Shown in pieces: positions 22,453 to 33,192 of a DNA stretch of 64,000 nt (position 1 is its first letter; every line of letters begins with the position of its first letter). Origin of the DNA: Rhabdophis nuchalis (lineage: Eukaryota > Chordata > Lepidosauria > Squamata > Natricidae); NCBI GenBank assembly GCA_039707465.1, contig CM077644.1, positions 201,597,962 through 201,661,961 of the forward strand, read 5' to 3'. The notes under the pieces were generated by a model. That model worked only from the letters and a program-made list of their open reading frames with translations. It was not told where the DNA came from and did no database searches. The position numbers were made by a program, and so were the translations under genes.

Positions 22453-23830
22453 ATTGATTTTTTTTGGGGGGGGGGGAAGACATTCAGAAATATTTTCTAT
22501 ATCCTACATCTATTCTTTGAAATTCTATGAACATATCATGAGCAAAGCAGTCCTGGGAGTTCATTGTTAAAACCCATTAATAATACTGCACTCAAAGTGC
22601 AGCAATGATATCCTGAGTAAGCAGAAGGCAGAGGATCCAATCATCAGCCTCTTGAAACACAGCATTAAGAGATCAATTATGGATAAAAGCTTCTTCAAGA
22701 CTTGCTTGAGGGATCTTTTTAAAAAGGCTAAAAAGAAACCTAGCATGATTTTTAGAAAATATTCCTAAAAAAACAAAAATCTGATGCTAAAAGATAAACC
22801 ATTTCTTCTTCACCAACTCTTCTTTCTATAGCTCTATGGGTCCCCAAGCCAACACATATTTACTTAGAAGGAAAAAGCCAGTTTATAAATAAAGCACTTG
22901 TTTTATTTTTAAAACTACAAGCTTCATGGTAAGTGGAGCTTGTAAGTTAAGGAACCCAATCTAAGAGTTCAGCTTTTGCATACATTTTACAAACAAGATT
23001 TGAAGTTTTCAGTAGGATTATGAATTCCCAGAAGAGGTCTGAAAAGAGGCATTTGCCAAATTACAAATCTATTTCCAAGAGTTCAACACACACACACACA
23101 CACATATATATTCACACTAATTGTTTTTTTCATGAGTTCAATTACCATGTGTGTGAAGTTTTTCGATCCACATTTTTGCCATAGGAGGATGGAAGACAGA
23201 AAAATACCAGAAACAGAAAATATATCTTTTATTGCATAAAGCTCATTTTAAGATACAGCAAAAAGAAGTGCATTTCATAGTCTTAGGTGACCTTGTATGG
23301 ATTTATCAAAACAGAGCATTCACTCTCTTCAATCAAAATATTGTATAAACAATTGTTATGCCATATTGGTATTCTAATTTGATGATTTCAAATTTTGTGG
23401 TACTTAAGAGAAGATCCTTTTTTTTCTTAGAAGTACTAAGGGAATACTATCTTTAATATATATTGGGCACTTCCAAATGTATGAAATGTCAAGAAAGTAT
23501 TACTTGCAGAATGTTACTAGACATGGTACAAACTTTATTTGCTAACATTTGAATGCTACCTATTCTTAAAATATGTCTGCTTGTTAACATTTTTGGGGCT
23601 CAAATTCAAAAGGAGGTTTAATTGCTTATTTGTATTTCAGTTTTCTCTGAGGAACTCAGGTGATATAAAACACTCTTTCCAATATTTCTTTTTAACAACT
23701 CCTCACTGAGATAGATTAGGCTAAGAGTAATTGACCAAGTTGCCCAGTAAATTTCCAGTACTGAAGTAGACTTGAACCTGGATCTCACCAATGTTAGTCT
23801 AACCTTTTAGCTACTACCCATATTTTAGAC
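22453..23830. other. LNPEP intron 1, no recognised feature
   Basis: Contains a G run at about 22461-22475 and a short CA repeat at about 23089-23105. No gene or mobile element was recognised. Confidence 0.5.
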
Positions 23831-23960
23831 CAGTGCTTCTCCACCTTGGCAAATTTATCATTGTATAGGCTTCAACTTCCTGAATTCCCCAGCCAGTAGG
23901 CTGCCTCGGGAATTCTAGTGGTGAAGTTCACACATCTTGAAATTATAAAGGCTGACTACA
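23831..23960. mobile_element. Degraded palindromic hAT MITE
   Basis: It starts CAGTGCTTCTCCACCTTGGC and contains CTTCAACTTCCTGAATTCCC CAGCCAG, then the imperfect complement. It belongs to the same snake MITE group as 55735-55838 and 56287-56421, but its right arm is eroded. Confidence 0.55.
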
Positions 23961-24087
23961 ACTATTTTACACTGAGTGATTTGTGGAAGACACATGTTCT
24001 GCTTAGCTATTTGGGATCTCTCAAATTATCAAGAATTGTAAACTTTTCACAAATTACTAGCCAGAATAGTTACTGTACAATATATAT

Positions 24088-24462
24088 AGGTAGTCCTCGA
24101 CTTACAACAGTACATTTAGTGACCATTCAAAGTTATGACAGCACTGAAAGTGACATAACCATTTTTTCACTTTTATGACTGTTGCAGCATCCCCATGGTC
24201 ATGTAATCAAAATCTGGATGCTTGGAAATTCGTTCATATTTAGCATTCCAGAATTATGTGATTCCCTTTACAACTTTTTGAAGAGCAACTTAACACTTAA
24301 ATTCACTTAACAACTTAATCATGTTACTAAATTAACAAATGAAATGACTCACTCAACCACTGTGGCAAGAAAAGTCGTAAAATGGGGCAAATTCACTTAA
24401 CAAATTTTTCACTTGGCAAAATAATTTTTGGGCTCAATTGTGGTGTATCTTGAGGGCTACCT
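24088..24462. mobile_element. TIR DNA transposon, AGGTAGTCCTCGACTTA family
   Basis: The left end AGGTAGTCCTCGACTTACAA and the right end ...GTATCTTGAGGGCTACCT are inverted repeats. The body has family blocks GACAGCACTGAAAGTGACAT and GTTGCAGCATCCCCATGGTC. It has no ORF and no convincing target duplication, so the superfamily is left open. A fuller copy is at 63177-63565. Confidence 0.65.
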
Positions 24463-24467
24463 TTATC

Positions 24468-24575
24468 TGAGGACCCAAATTGCTGGGGACAATATTTTGA
24501 CTCTGAGAAAAGCTTAGAGAGAGTTGTAAAGCACTGTGAAGATGTATATAAGTCTAAGTGCTATTGCTATCTGTA
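24468..24575 (+). mobile_element. SINE 3' half
   Basis: TGAGGACCCAAATTGCTGGG, then TTAGAGAGAGTTGTAAAGCA, and the end TATATAAGTCTAAGTGCTAT match the 3' half of the complete SINE at 32957-33192. Confidence 0.7.
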
Positions 24576-24970
24576 GCAAGGACTTTATCAACATATGAAT
24601 TAGGAGGTATTTCTGTGCAAATAGATTGGGAAGAAAACTTTAGAGCAATTTATTCAAATATTTGGAATATTTTTTAATATAGTTTTCATGGCTTCTTCAA
24701 AATATGGAAATAAGGAAAATGGAAAAACAAAGACCATTTGATATTCTTTTATCACTTTGATCATATATCCTTTGATCTTCTGAATCTCAAGTATACTTGG
24801 AATACTGTATTATGTAGTCAATTTAAGACATCACACTTTAAAAGGAATAAGGAAAAGCTGAAACAGATTCAGTGTAGAGCTACCAAAAGCTCTGAAAGGC
24901 TAACAAGAATTCATTAAAACAACTGGGACCATATCATAATGAATATAATGCCTAAAAGACTATCACATTC
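24576..24970. other. LNPEP intron 1, no recognised feature
   Basis: AT-rich sequence up to the target duplication of the L1-type element. Confidence 0.5.
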
Positions 24971-24985
24971 AAAGGCTATTCTCAG

Positions 24986-26989
24986 GGAGGCTTCCGGTTT
25001 CCCGGAGGAAACGGTCGAGCCCTGGGACTCGTCCGCCGTTTTGTTTCTTTTACAGCCCCCAACGGGGCAGGGAGTTCCTTTTAAAGGACTCCCGCCGTAT
25101 GGTCGGCTTGCCTGGATTTCCCCATCCCGACGGCGGTCGGGGGGGTCCTTGTCTTCGACCCAGGAGTAGAAGAACATGCTGCGGGGGGCTTGGTTCCCTT
25201 CGCTGAAGGAGGACCGGAACACTTAATGGCTTGCGAGAGGGCGGAATCGGTGGAGTCGGAGGCAAAGCCGAGACTCTTCGCTGCAGAGTGGATGTGAGTG
25301 ACTTTCTCTTTCTGCTTACAACTTTTGCTTTACAAAACGATGGAGGTGGGAGTTTGTGAAAAAAAACCTTGGAATGGAAGAAAAGCGGCATTTTGAAACT
25401 GCTCCTCAGGCTTGAGGAAGCAGAGAAACCTGCATTCAAACTTTTCTAAACATGAGTGAAAGTCTTTCCGGAATGATTGTGGATACTTAGAATCGAAGTC
25501 TGGCAATAAAGAATCAATTTTCCACTTTGTTAACTCCCGGCTGCTTCCAGATGGGCGGGGAAGATGGCGTTCCTTTGTTCTCCTGAGACACACTCTTCGT
25601 GGATGATTGCTGACATTCCTTTGTGGATGGGACTGCCTCTCTTTTTCTTTACTTATGATTGATTATAATTGATTAATTGGTCCTTTCCCTGAAGTGCCTT
25701 CTTTCTTCTACTTGATTGCAAAAATTTGGTTTCTCTCTGGACTTTAATTAGGCAACAATTAAGACTTTGTTTATTGGAATTTGCTCGTCTCCTGCTTCAC
25801 TAGCTCCTGTCCAGCAGACGCCATTTTACTGACACAGACTTAAATCATTCACCATGGCATCAAAAAAGCAGACACATCAGCCTAAAATCACCTCGATGCT
25901 ACTTGAAAAACCTGATACGGATGCTAGATTAACAGCTATGGAAGAAACTCTTCAAACCTTGGTGAAAGAAATTAAAGAAATGAGAAAGGACCAAGTCAGT
26001 TCTAAGTTAGAACTTTTGGAAGTACAGAAGAAATTAATGGAAAATACACAAAAATCTGATGAACTGGAGGTGGGGTTAGCTGGGGCAAAGGGAGAGCTTA
26101 AAAGTATTAATAATGAAATTGGGGATTTAACTGGTCATATGTCTAGGATGGATTTTGAAAGGATGTCATATTTTTTAAGATTTCAGAACGTTCCTGAGGC
26201 GCGTGATGAAGATTTAACTGATTTAATGTGTACAATTTTAGCAGATTATTTACACAAGCCTAAGGATGAGATAAGGGGGGACATTGATTTGATATATAAA
26301 ATAAATTCAGCATATGCCAGGATAAATGAAGTACCCAGAGACATACTTATTACATTTGTTAGAAGGTCGACAAGGGAAAGGATCTTGAGGGCACAGAGAG
26401 ACAGTCCTTTAGTTTATCAACAGAAAGAGGTCACTATCTTGAAGCAGGTCCCGAAGAAGATTAGAGAGATAAGAAGGAAGTATTCCTTCTTGTCTAAAAG
26501 ATTATTTAAAAAGGGGGTCTGGTTCAAGTGGGTGATGCCAGAGGGAATGTTGGTGTTCTGGGAGGGAGGAAGAGTAAGAATTAAAACAATTGCAGAGGCG
26601 GAAGCCTTTCTTTAAAAACATTCCTCAATCCTGGAGGATGAAAATGGGGAAGCAGGGGGCGCCGGAGACCCGCCCACTGGGGGCCAGGGAGAAGAAGATA
26701 CAATTGCCAAAAGACTTAGATCTCAAAAGTGACTTTATTTCAATATAACAATAATTGTTTGGATGTTTATATATGTTTGCTAGCATAGTTTTTTACAATG
26801 ATACACTTGCATTTCTATTCACTTTGTAGCACAAATGAAAGTTTAATGTATTATCTATATTTTGTTATGAAGTCTTGGAAGGAGTCGACGACTTCGGCGT
26901 GAAAGTTCTCAAAATGTCTTTTTACACCTTACCATTTACCCTATTTGTACAAAATTTATAAAACCCAATAAAACTTTTTTCAAAAAAAA
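24986..26989 (+). mobile_element. ORF2-less L1-type retrotransposon (HAL1-like), with target duplication
   Basis: A 2.0-kb unit is bounded by a perfect 15-bp duplication, AAAGGCTATTCTCAG (24971-24985 and 26990-27004). It has a GC-rich 5' region (24986-25853), one intact ORF (25854-26615, L1 ORF1 type), a short 3' UTR of about 370 bp with AATAAA (CCCAATAAAACTTTTTTC) and a short poly-A. No endonuclease/RT coding sequence is present between ORF1 and the tail, although the 3' UTR and tail are complete. It therefore moved as an ORF1-only RNA, presumably driven in trans by a full L1. It lies antisense to LNPEP in intron 1. The clean duplication and intact ORF suggest a recent insertion. Confidence 0.88.
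25854..26615 (+). CDS. L1 ORF1p-like RNA-binding protein (253 aa)
   Basis: The protein begins MASKKQTHQPKITSMLLEKP. It has a predicted coiled coil at about residues 20-100 (heptad-like ETLQTLVKEIKEM, ELLEVQKKLMENTQK, NNEIGDLTGHMSRM). An RRM-like domain follows at about 105-175 (YFLRFQNVPEARDEDLTDLM ... PRDILITFVRRSTRERIL), then a basic C-terminal domain at about 176-253 (KKIREIRRKYSFLSKRLF, KGVWFKWVMPEGMLVFWEG). This is the order of L1 ORF1p, a trimeric nucleic-acid chaperone that coats L1 RNA. The length is in the family range. The start is the first ATG after the GC-rich leader (CACCATGG, strong context). It is a retrotransposon protein, not a host gene. Confidence 0.88.
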   Translation: MASKKQTHQPKITSMLLEKPDTDARLTAMEETLQTLVKEIKEMRKDQVSSKLELLEVQKKLMENTQKSDELEVGLAGAKGELKSINNEIGDLTGHMSRMDFERMSYFLRFQNVPEARDEDLTDLMCTILADYLHKPKDEIRGDIDLIYKINSAYARINEVPRDILITFVRRSTRERILRAQRDSPLVYQQKEVTILKQVPKKIREIRRKYSFLSKRLFKKGVWFKWVMPEGMLVFWEGGRVRIKTIAEAEAFL

Positions 26990-27004
26990 AAAGGCTATTC
27001 TCAG

Positions 27005-28899
27005 TTGAAAATAGAGACAAAAAGATAACAGGGTGATATTAAAAGTGAGGCTCAGAATGAATATTAGGAGGAATTTCCTGATAATAACACAGGTAAATCT
27101 GCCAGAACCATTATAATCTTTCCCATTAAGGAAATTTCAGATAGGGGTTAGATGGCTACCTCTCAGGAATCTGGAGCAGATGATTGGATTAAATAGTCTA
27201 TAAAATTACTTCCAATCCTATAATTATAATTCTAGACAAGAGATCTAATTGTTGCAAGAATGCTATCTATATAAATGTTTTTATTTAATCCCTGCAATTT
27301 TATTTTATGTAAATTCCAATTCTTACCTCAATGTATGCTAAACTCCTTAATCCCAGATAACTTTTGCAACAGTTTTTTGCAACAGCTACAATAAATGATT
27401 TCAAGTTATATGACTAATTTAAAAAGTCTTACAATGTTTTTCCTCAGGCCCAATTGGTTCACAGAATATATCACAAAGCAGTAGAAAATCTGGATTTAAT
27501 TAATCTAACCTTAATGCTTCATAGTAAAGATCACTTCACCTTCCTTGAGGTGAGTTCATCAATATGTCCATGTGGTTTCCTTGGTCTGCCTTTTTTTCCC
27601 TAACATTTTTTTCCAGACTTCCCAATCTAGTATTTAAACTGAGGAATCTCATGAAGATTACCATCCCAATAGATACGTCATTCAACCCTACTTAGTTTCT
27701 AATCCAAGTGATTAGCCAGATGCTGACACCAATTGATGCTTTTTAAAATCTAGAAATTAGTAAATAAACAAAAAATGTATTTAAAGATGTACCTTGCGAC
27801 AAAAAATAGATTGTTAATAACCCAACCAATATTCACTGTTCATTGTAACAAACAAATAAAGACAATACACCTACTTTAAACAATCATTCCACAAATAAAT
27901 TCTAAATAGGACATTAGTATTTTTCCTACTTTATTCAATCTTCTGTGATCAAAACTGAGATTTCTTAAAAATGTCTTAGCAAATTACCAATAAAAGGGAA
28001 TATTTGCAGCTCTGGGTTGAAATGAGGGGTTCTTGGTGCTCAGATTGATTGTTTTCTTAGAATATCCCCTAGGAGATATTTCTATATGTTTACCAGGATA
28101 TTTCCTTTATGAAAAAGCTTTGGCTCATTGATTAGCATTAAAATATATTCCCATGTAACATTGATTTCAAGATTCCAGGGTTTTTTTTACTCTAAACTGC
28201 TGCATTTTTAAATATCCGTTGCATTCTACAATTGAATTATATCTGGTAACTAAATTCTAAATAACATGGATTGTAACCCCACCATCATACCTAATCATAT
28301 AAAAAATTAAAGCTTTTACATATTCAAATTACTGAACTGAATCCCCATGAAACCTTCACTAATCATAAACTAAAGTTCAAACCCTCCCACAAAGAATTCA
28401 AGTTGTTCTTGCTATTTTATCAACATGATAAGCCAAATGAGAATTGCTGTTGATATTGCCTAAACAGCAGTAGCCATCATCTTTGAATTAAAACTCCTGC
28501 TTGGGAATGGGGAACCTTCTCTTGGCCCAGTTTCAAGAGACAGTTCCTTTTCCAATCAGCTTCTGGACACCTCCAGTCAGACCCTAGAAAAGCTGAGCTG
28601 CAGAGCCCAATAAATAGGAAAGAAAACATTTAAGAAAAAAGAAACTCAATAAGTCAGAAAGCATTTGCATCACTTTAGATGCATTTGGCTCCCGGCCAAA
28701 GACAGGTGTTGACAGAGATTCCCTCCTCCTCTCCAAAGGAGGAGGATTTCCTTGCCTTTCAAGTCTCTCCAATTCTAAGGGCGCTTGTGAAAGGCTAATA
28801 TCTGGATGCAATTATCAACATGTGCTCTTTTTACATGGTACTTCCCCTCTCAGAAATTATTTGTTGTGCCCCATAGCCCCTAACTGATGTATCCACTTT
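27005..28899. other. LNPEP intron 1, promoter-proximal part
   Basis: AT-rich; small open frames (for example near 28584-28811) have no family resemblance. No mobile element boundary was recognised. Confidence 0.45.
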
Positions 28900-29950
28900 A
28901 CGGGTCGGGTTTATTCTCCCCGCATCTCAGGAAGCCAAACGCGATCCGTGAAAACTTACTGCTCGACCCGCGAGACCTTTTCGGTAGGCGGCGGGGGGGA
29001 GAGGGGGGGAGACGTCCTTCCACCAAACTTTCCACCGGCGACTCCCAGGCTGTCACTGTATTAGCAACCTTACCTTCACGGCTTTCTACGGGAATAGGTG
29101 GGGTTTGTACGAGACGGCGAGGCCACCTTCGCCCCAACATACCTGGGGGCGCGGAGGGGGGGGGGGGAAAGAAGACTCCTCGGAGCCGGCTGTTTCTTAA
29201 AAGCGCGCGGCCTTTAGATTTCAGGAAGTTTGACGCCGGGCCGTGGCCTCTTTTGAACGACCGCCTGAGGGTCGGAGGTGGGGGGGGTCGTTCTGCTGTA
29301 ACTAGAGGTCCTCCAGCAGCAGCAGCCTGGAGGAGTCAGGTTACCGCTGGCGCGCGGGAAGGCCAGAAAGGGGACTGCTTTTACTCACCGCTACTGGAGA
29401 AGGACTCCATTTTCCTCCTCCGGCGAGAGGCGAGCCAAAACACGAAAAAGGCGGAAAGGCAGTCAAGAACACGTCCGAAACCAAAACAAACAAAAAGCAG
29501 AAGCCGCCGCGGCTCCTCCTCACACCTTGGCCTGTTCCTCCCCCTCCTCCTCCTCCCGCAGCTGCATGTTACCGAGGCGGACGCGCCTGCCGGCCCTTTG
29601 CGGTCCTAAGGCGACTTCTTGCAGCCTCTGTCGCCGCTGCCTACAGAATAACAAGCCCTATGACGGGAGCAGGAGGACGGCCTCGGGAGGGAGCGCTGGT
29701 CCGCTGCCCACTCCGCTCGCTTCCCCTCCCAGCCAAACGACTCTGGCGGCTCGATGTCGAGGGCAGGCACAGTCCTCAACCATTTTCTGCTTCCCAGCTT
29801 CTCCGATCCCTCCCCTGCTTAGGGATGGGCTGTTTAGCGGCCGCCGAGGCCACCTCCTCTCAACGCTTCGGGACCCGCTTGAGGAGGCCTACGCAAGTGG
29901 CTAAATCTAGGGGCGACTGCGCCTGATCCAGAGAGTCTTGGGGAGCCTTT
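28900..29950 (-). promoter_or_regulatory. LNPEP: CpG island, LNPEP promoter and 5' UTR region
   Basis: GC and CpG content rise abruptly against the AT-rich flanks (many CG dinucleotides, for example around 28970-29150, 29200-29520 and 29570-29900). The island contains the first coding exon of LNPEP, so transcription should start within it, upstream of 29410 on the minus strand. No TATA box was seen, as usual for CpG-island promoters. Long open frames on both strands are due to composition. Confidence 0.8.
29389..29410 (-). CDS. LNPEP: LNPEP coding exon 1 (22 coding nt)
   Basis: On the minus strand the sequence reads GGAAA-ATG-G with a strong Kozak context, then MESFSSS and one base (G) before a consensus donor GTGAGTAA. 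Joining that G to the AT at the start of exon 2 gives Asp, producing MESFSSS-D-RVQLPRN. Mammalian LNPEP starts with a comparable short peptide (MEPFTN) before DRLQLPRN, with the same intron position. Phase, donor, context and peptide agree, so this assignment is firm although the exon is far too short for ORF detection. Confidence 0.88.
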
Positions 29951-31142
29951 TTCCCCCCGGATGAACAAGGGGTCCCCTTCCCACCGTTTGGAGCCCCCCG
30001 CTGTCTCTTAATAGGATTGGAATCAAGTCGAGCTGAGATGCGAAGTTTCACTTAGAAAGGCTTAATTTAATTTCGGGTTCAGGCCCCAACAGTTTAATAT
30101 AAACGTGTTTTTCCAGATTCTTTTTTTCCTTCCATGTTTTAGGATGTTTGCTGCCTCTCTCCTCTTTTTACCCCTTGAATTTAAAGCCAGTAAAATTCTC
30201 ATCAAGTGGGCAACATCTCAAACCAAAGAAAGAGATGGTAGTAAATCATATATAGACAGGCGGTAAAAGGATTGCTGCTTGTTGGGTTTTGGCAGTGCTG
30301 TGGTGTCTCAAAGCTGTGCAAGGAGTAATATACCCCAAGGAAAGCCATCCCCCCCAACCCCCCAATATGCATAAATAAACTGTCATCCTGCTTTTTTCAT
30401 AGTTGCTGAAACACAAGGAAATCTGCCAGGAGAAGAAATCCTTTTTTTAAATAATTCCCAGACTTGCTCTTTGTTTACAGATAAATCTGTTCCTGAATTT
30501 ATTCTTTTTACAATTGTAATTTGCTATTAAATTGTAACCTGATGGAACCCAAAACACTTCAGAAATAGTAATGTGAACTTGCTTAAACTAGCTGTCTAAA
30601 TTCTCAATTATAATTCTTAGTTACAATTATCCTTAGTTGCAATATATCCTTGTATATAAAGGATTTATAGACATTCACCTTCATCTCTTCTTGTAATTTA
30701 AAACACATTTTACTATCTTCTTGGAGTTCTTGGAAGCTCACACCACCAATCAAAATGAGGAAACACAATCCAACCATTACAGCAGCAAAAAGTAACAGTC
30801 TGTCTATGGATGCTTCCTCCCAAAAGGAAGGTCTTTACCAATGCAACAATGGGACAAGATTCCCTAAAGCACATTCCAGAACACAGTCATAACCACCAAA
30901 TAGCCTCTATGAATCCTGCCAGATGAATTTTGATGACTACATGTAAATTCCATTGATGTTGCCAAGATATATCCGGTATCAGTCTGACTCTTCTACTGAT
31001 GCATATGTTTTGTAAAGAGATAACAAGAACTCCAGTTATCCAGTTGACTACAATATATTTTTTTTCTTTTGACTAGCTATATTTGTTATAGGCAATGAAC
31101 AATTCAAAGTACTACATTGATGCTTACTTGATACACTTTTTT
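29951..31142. other. Intergenic sequence upstream of LNPEP
   Basis: Leaves the CpG island and becomes AT-rich. No gene, exon or repeat boundary was recognised. Confidence 0.5.
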
Positions 31143-31150
31143 CTCTAGAA

Positions 31151-31640
31151 CAGGAGTGTCAAACTCAATTTCATTGAGGACATCTGGGTTGTGGTTGACC
31201 TGGAGGGGATGGGAGCCGTGACCAACTTCCCTGCCTCTCTCCTCATTCCTTTCTCCTTCCTCCCTGCTCTGCCCTTCCTCCTCTCCTTCCTAGTCCCATC
31301 ATCCTTCCTCGTTCCGTTCCCCTTTCTCCTCTCCAGGTATGTCGAACTCAAGGCCTGATCTGATGTGGCTCGATCTGGCCCACGGGGTTGCCCTTGAGGC
31401 AGTGAAGGACCAGCCCCTGGTGCCTCAGCCCCGGCCCAAGCCAGCCAGGAGCTGATCTATAAATGGATGGTGGCCATCTGGCCTGGAACCCAGTGAGCCT
31501 TAGATACACATGACAGCCCTGGAGCCAGCTAGGGGCCATACCCACTGCCTCAGCCCTGCCCCTTGGGGGTGTGCACAGGAGGTGACAAGTGCCCAGGGGG
31601 TGGTGCTGAGGCAGCCAGGTGGTTCCTCGCCAGCTCCAGG
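31151..31640. mobile_element. hAT-derived sequence (CAGGAGTGTCAAAC type)
   Basis: It starts CAGGAGTGTCAAACTCAATTTCATTG after the octamer CTCTAGAA. An inverted end-like stretch, GTCGAACTCAAGGCCTG, occurs near 31339-31355, followed by more GC-rich CTGGCCCACGGGGTTGC sequence. It looks like one or two overlapping degraded copies. No duplication could be matched on the right. Confidence 0.5.
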
Positions 31641-32029
31641 GTGACCCTATGAAGAAAAAAAACTAGAAAAAGTTTCCCCTAGTCTTTCCAATAGGAGAGT
31701 CAATTAGCTTTTTAACTGAAATTTCTAAACATTTTTACTCCTCTTTCTTTTAGTCATATGACCAAACCAGTATGCAATCTTCTGAGTGACCACATACTAT
31801 ACATACTAGCAGATGCAGTATGCAAGCACTCACCCTGATTAGATTTCTTTGCCTATACATGTATGTCTCTCTCACACATAGCACATGCAGCATGATTAAC
31901 CCTCCCACACAGACAAATTTATCTATTTATAATTATAAGGCCACTCTAATTAACTTTAGGAAGTATATAGATTAAAAACAGATACAATACTTGAAACTAG
32001 ACAATAGCAAACATAACATACATACCTTA
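31641..32029. other. Intergenic, no recognised feature
   Basis: AT-rich sequence. Nothing could be supported. Confidence 0.45.
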
Positions 32030-32520
32030 AAGAAGGAGATATTCCATGCCAGATAAGCCCACCGAGACCTATCATAGAAGTTCAGGAATAAACTAGGTTC
32101 TCAAAGATCATTTAAAACTGTTATGCGTTGGGCCAGTTTGAACATTTGAGGAAATATTCCAAATGACAGGTACTCTGACAAAGAAGGCATATGTCAGACT
32201 GCTTAATTTATGGATCGCTTATTGAACCGTACTCACATTGTTAAATTTTAAGAGGTGGGCAGAAATGGAAGAAACATCATCCCGCAGATAGCCAGGCTCT
32301 ATACCATGAGGGCTTTCTAGATTATTCCTGACACCATGAATTACACTGAAAAGCTTGCTGCAACCAGTGCAACTCATATAGCAGAATTGTTAAGTGGACG
32401 TGCTGAGTTGTGCTCTTAAGTGTTAATGTCATTGTATTCTGGATCAACTGTAGTTTCCATGTGGTCTTCAAGGACAGCCATGTATAGAGCATGTTGTAGA
32501 GCCACATCATCATGAGTTAT
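32030..32520 (-). mobile_element. Ancient L2-like LINE remnant
   Basis: The minus-strand translation around 32322-32513 contains WKLQLIQNTMT and LTILLYELHWLQQAF. These align with LQLVQNAAAR and ITPILRELHWLPVAF in the L2 C-terminal region found intact elsewhere in the window. It is heavily mutated, and boundaries are approximate. Confidence 0.5.
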
Positions 32521-32956
32521 GTTAAAAATTCATATGTTAAAAAGGGATGCTTATTTCAGGAAAGAACACACACATTAATCTGTGAAAAGGCCTTTTTGGC
32601 TAGCTGCCATCTGCTCTTCAGAAAGGAGAACCCACTCACCCCCAAATTGTGCACAAAATATGTATTGCAACCCCATTCAGAATTAAATATGGAGATTATC
32701 CAGCACAGGAAGAATCACGCACCCAATAAATCACGCACCCATATAAATCACTTTATGGCTTAATTTAAACCTGTTCCTCCCCATTCAAATCCAAACAGCC
32801 TCCAGGCACTCCAGACACTAAGACAAGACCTTGACAGCATCACTTGATTAGTGAGCTGATGGACTGATTGTTCATAACTAGTAGGTGTTTAAGTATATCC
32901 ATCAGTTATTTGGATGAATTGATGCAGAAGTCCCTGCCAATGATACAATTGTTAAG
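32521..32956. other. Intergenic, no recognised feature
   Basis: Possibly the further decayed part of the LINE remnant to the left. No supported boundary. Confidence 0.35.
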
Positions 32957-33192
32957 AGCCAAGGTGGCGCAGTGATTAGAATGCAATACTGCAGGCTACT
33001 TCAGCTGACTGCTAGCTGTAGTTTGGCAGTTCAAATCTCACCGGCTCAAGGTTGGCTCAGCCTTCCATCCTTCCGAGGTGAGTAAAATGAGAACTCATAT
33101 TGTTGGGGACAATGTGCTGACTCTGTAAACTGTTTAGAGATGGCTGTAAAAACACTACTATGTGGTATATAAGTCTAAGTGCTAGTGCTAAA
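32957..33192 (+). mobile_element. tRNA-derived SINE, nearly complete
   Basis: The head has a pol III box A (TGGCGCAGTGATTAG, 32965-32979) and box B (GTTCAAATC, 33029-33037). Then come SINE blocks GGCTCAGCCTTCCATCCTTC, GAGGTGAGTAAAATGAG and TGTTGGGGACAATGTGCTGA, with the tail GTATATAAGTCTAAGTGCTA. The tail resembles the ATATAAATA end of L2, which suggests mobilisation by a LINE of that kind. It is not a functional tRNA gene because no cloverleaf 3' half follows box B. Confidence 0.8.

Noticed and set aside
28887..29609. 240-codon open frame on the plus strand in the CpG island
   Set aside because: GC-rich DNA has few stops by chance. The translation is low-complexity (Arg, Gly, Pro), and the region is the antisense of the LNPEP first exon.
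32957..33040. Functional tRNA gene
   Set aside because: Boxes A and B are present but no acceptor/T-arm completion follows. SINE body and tail continue instead.
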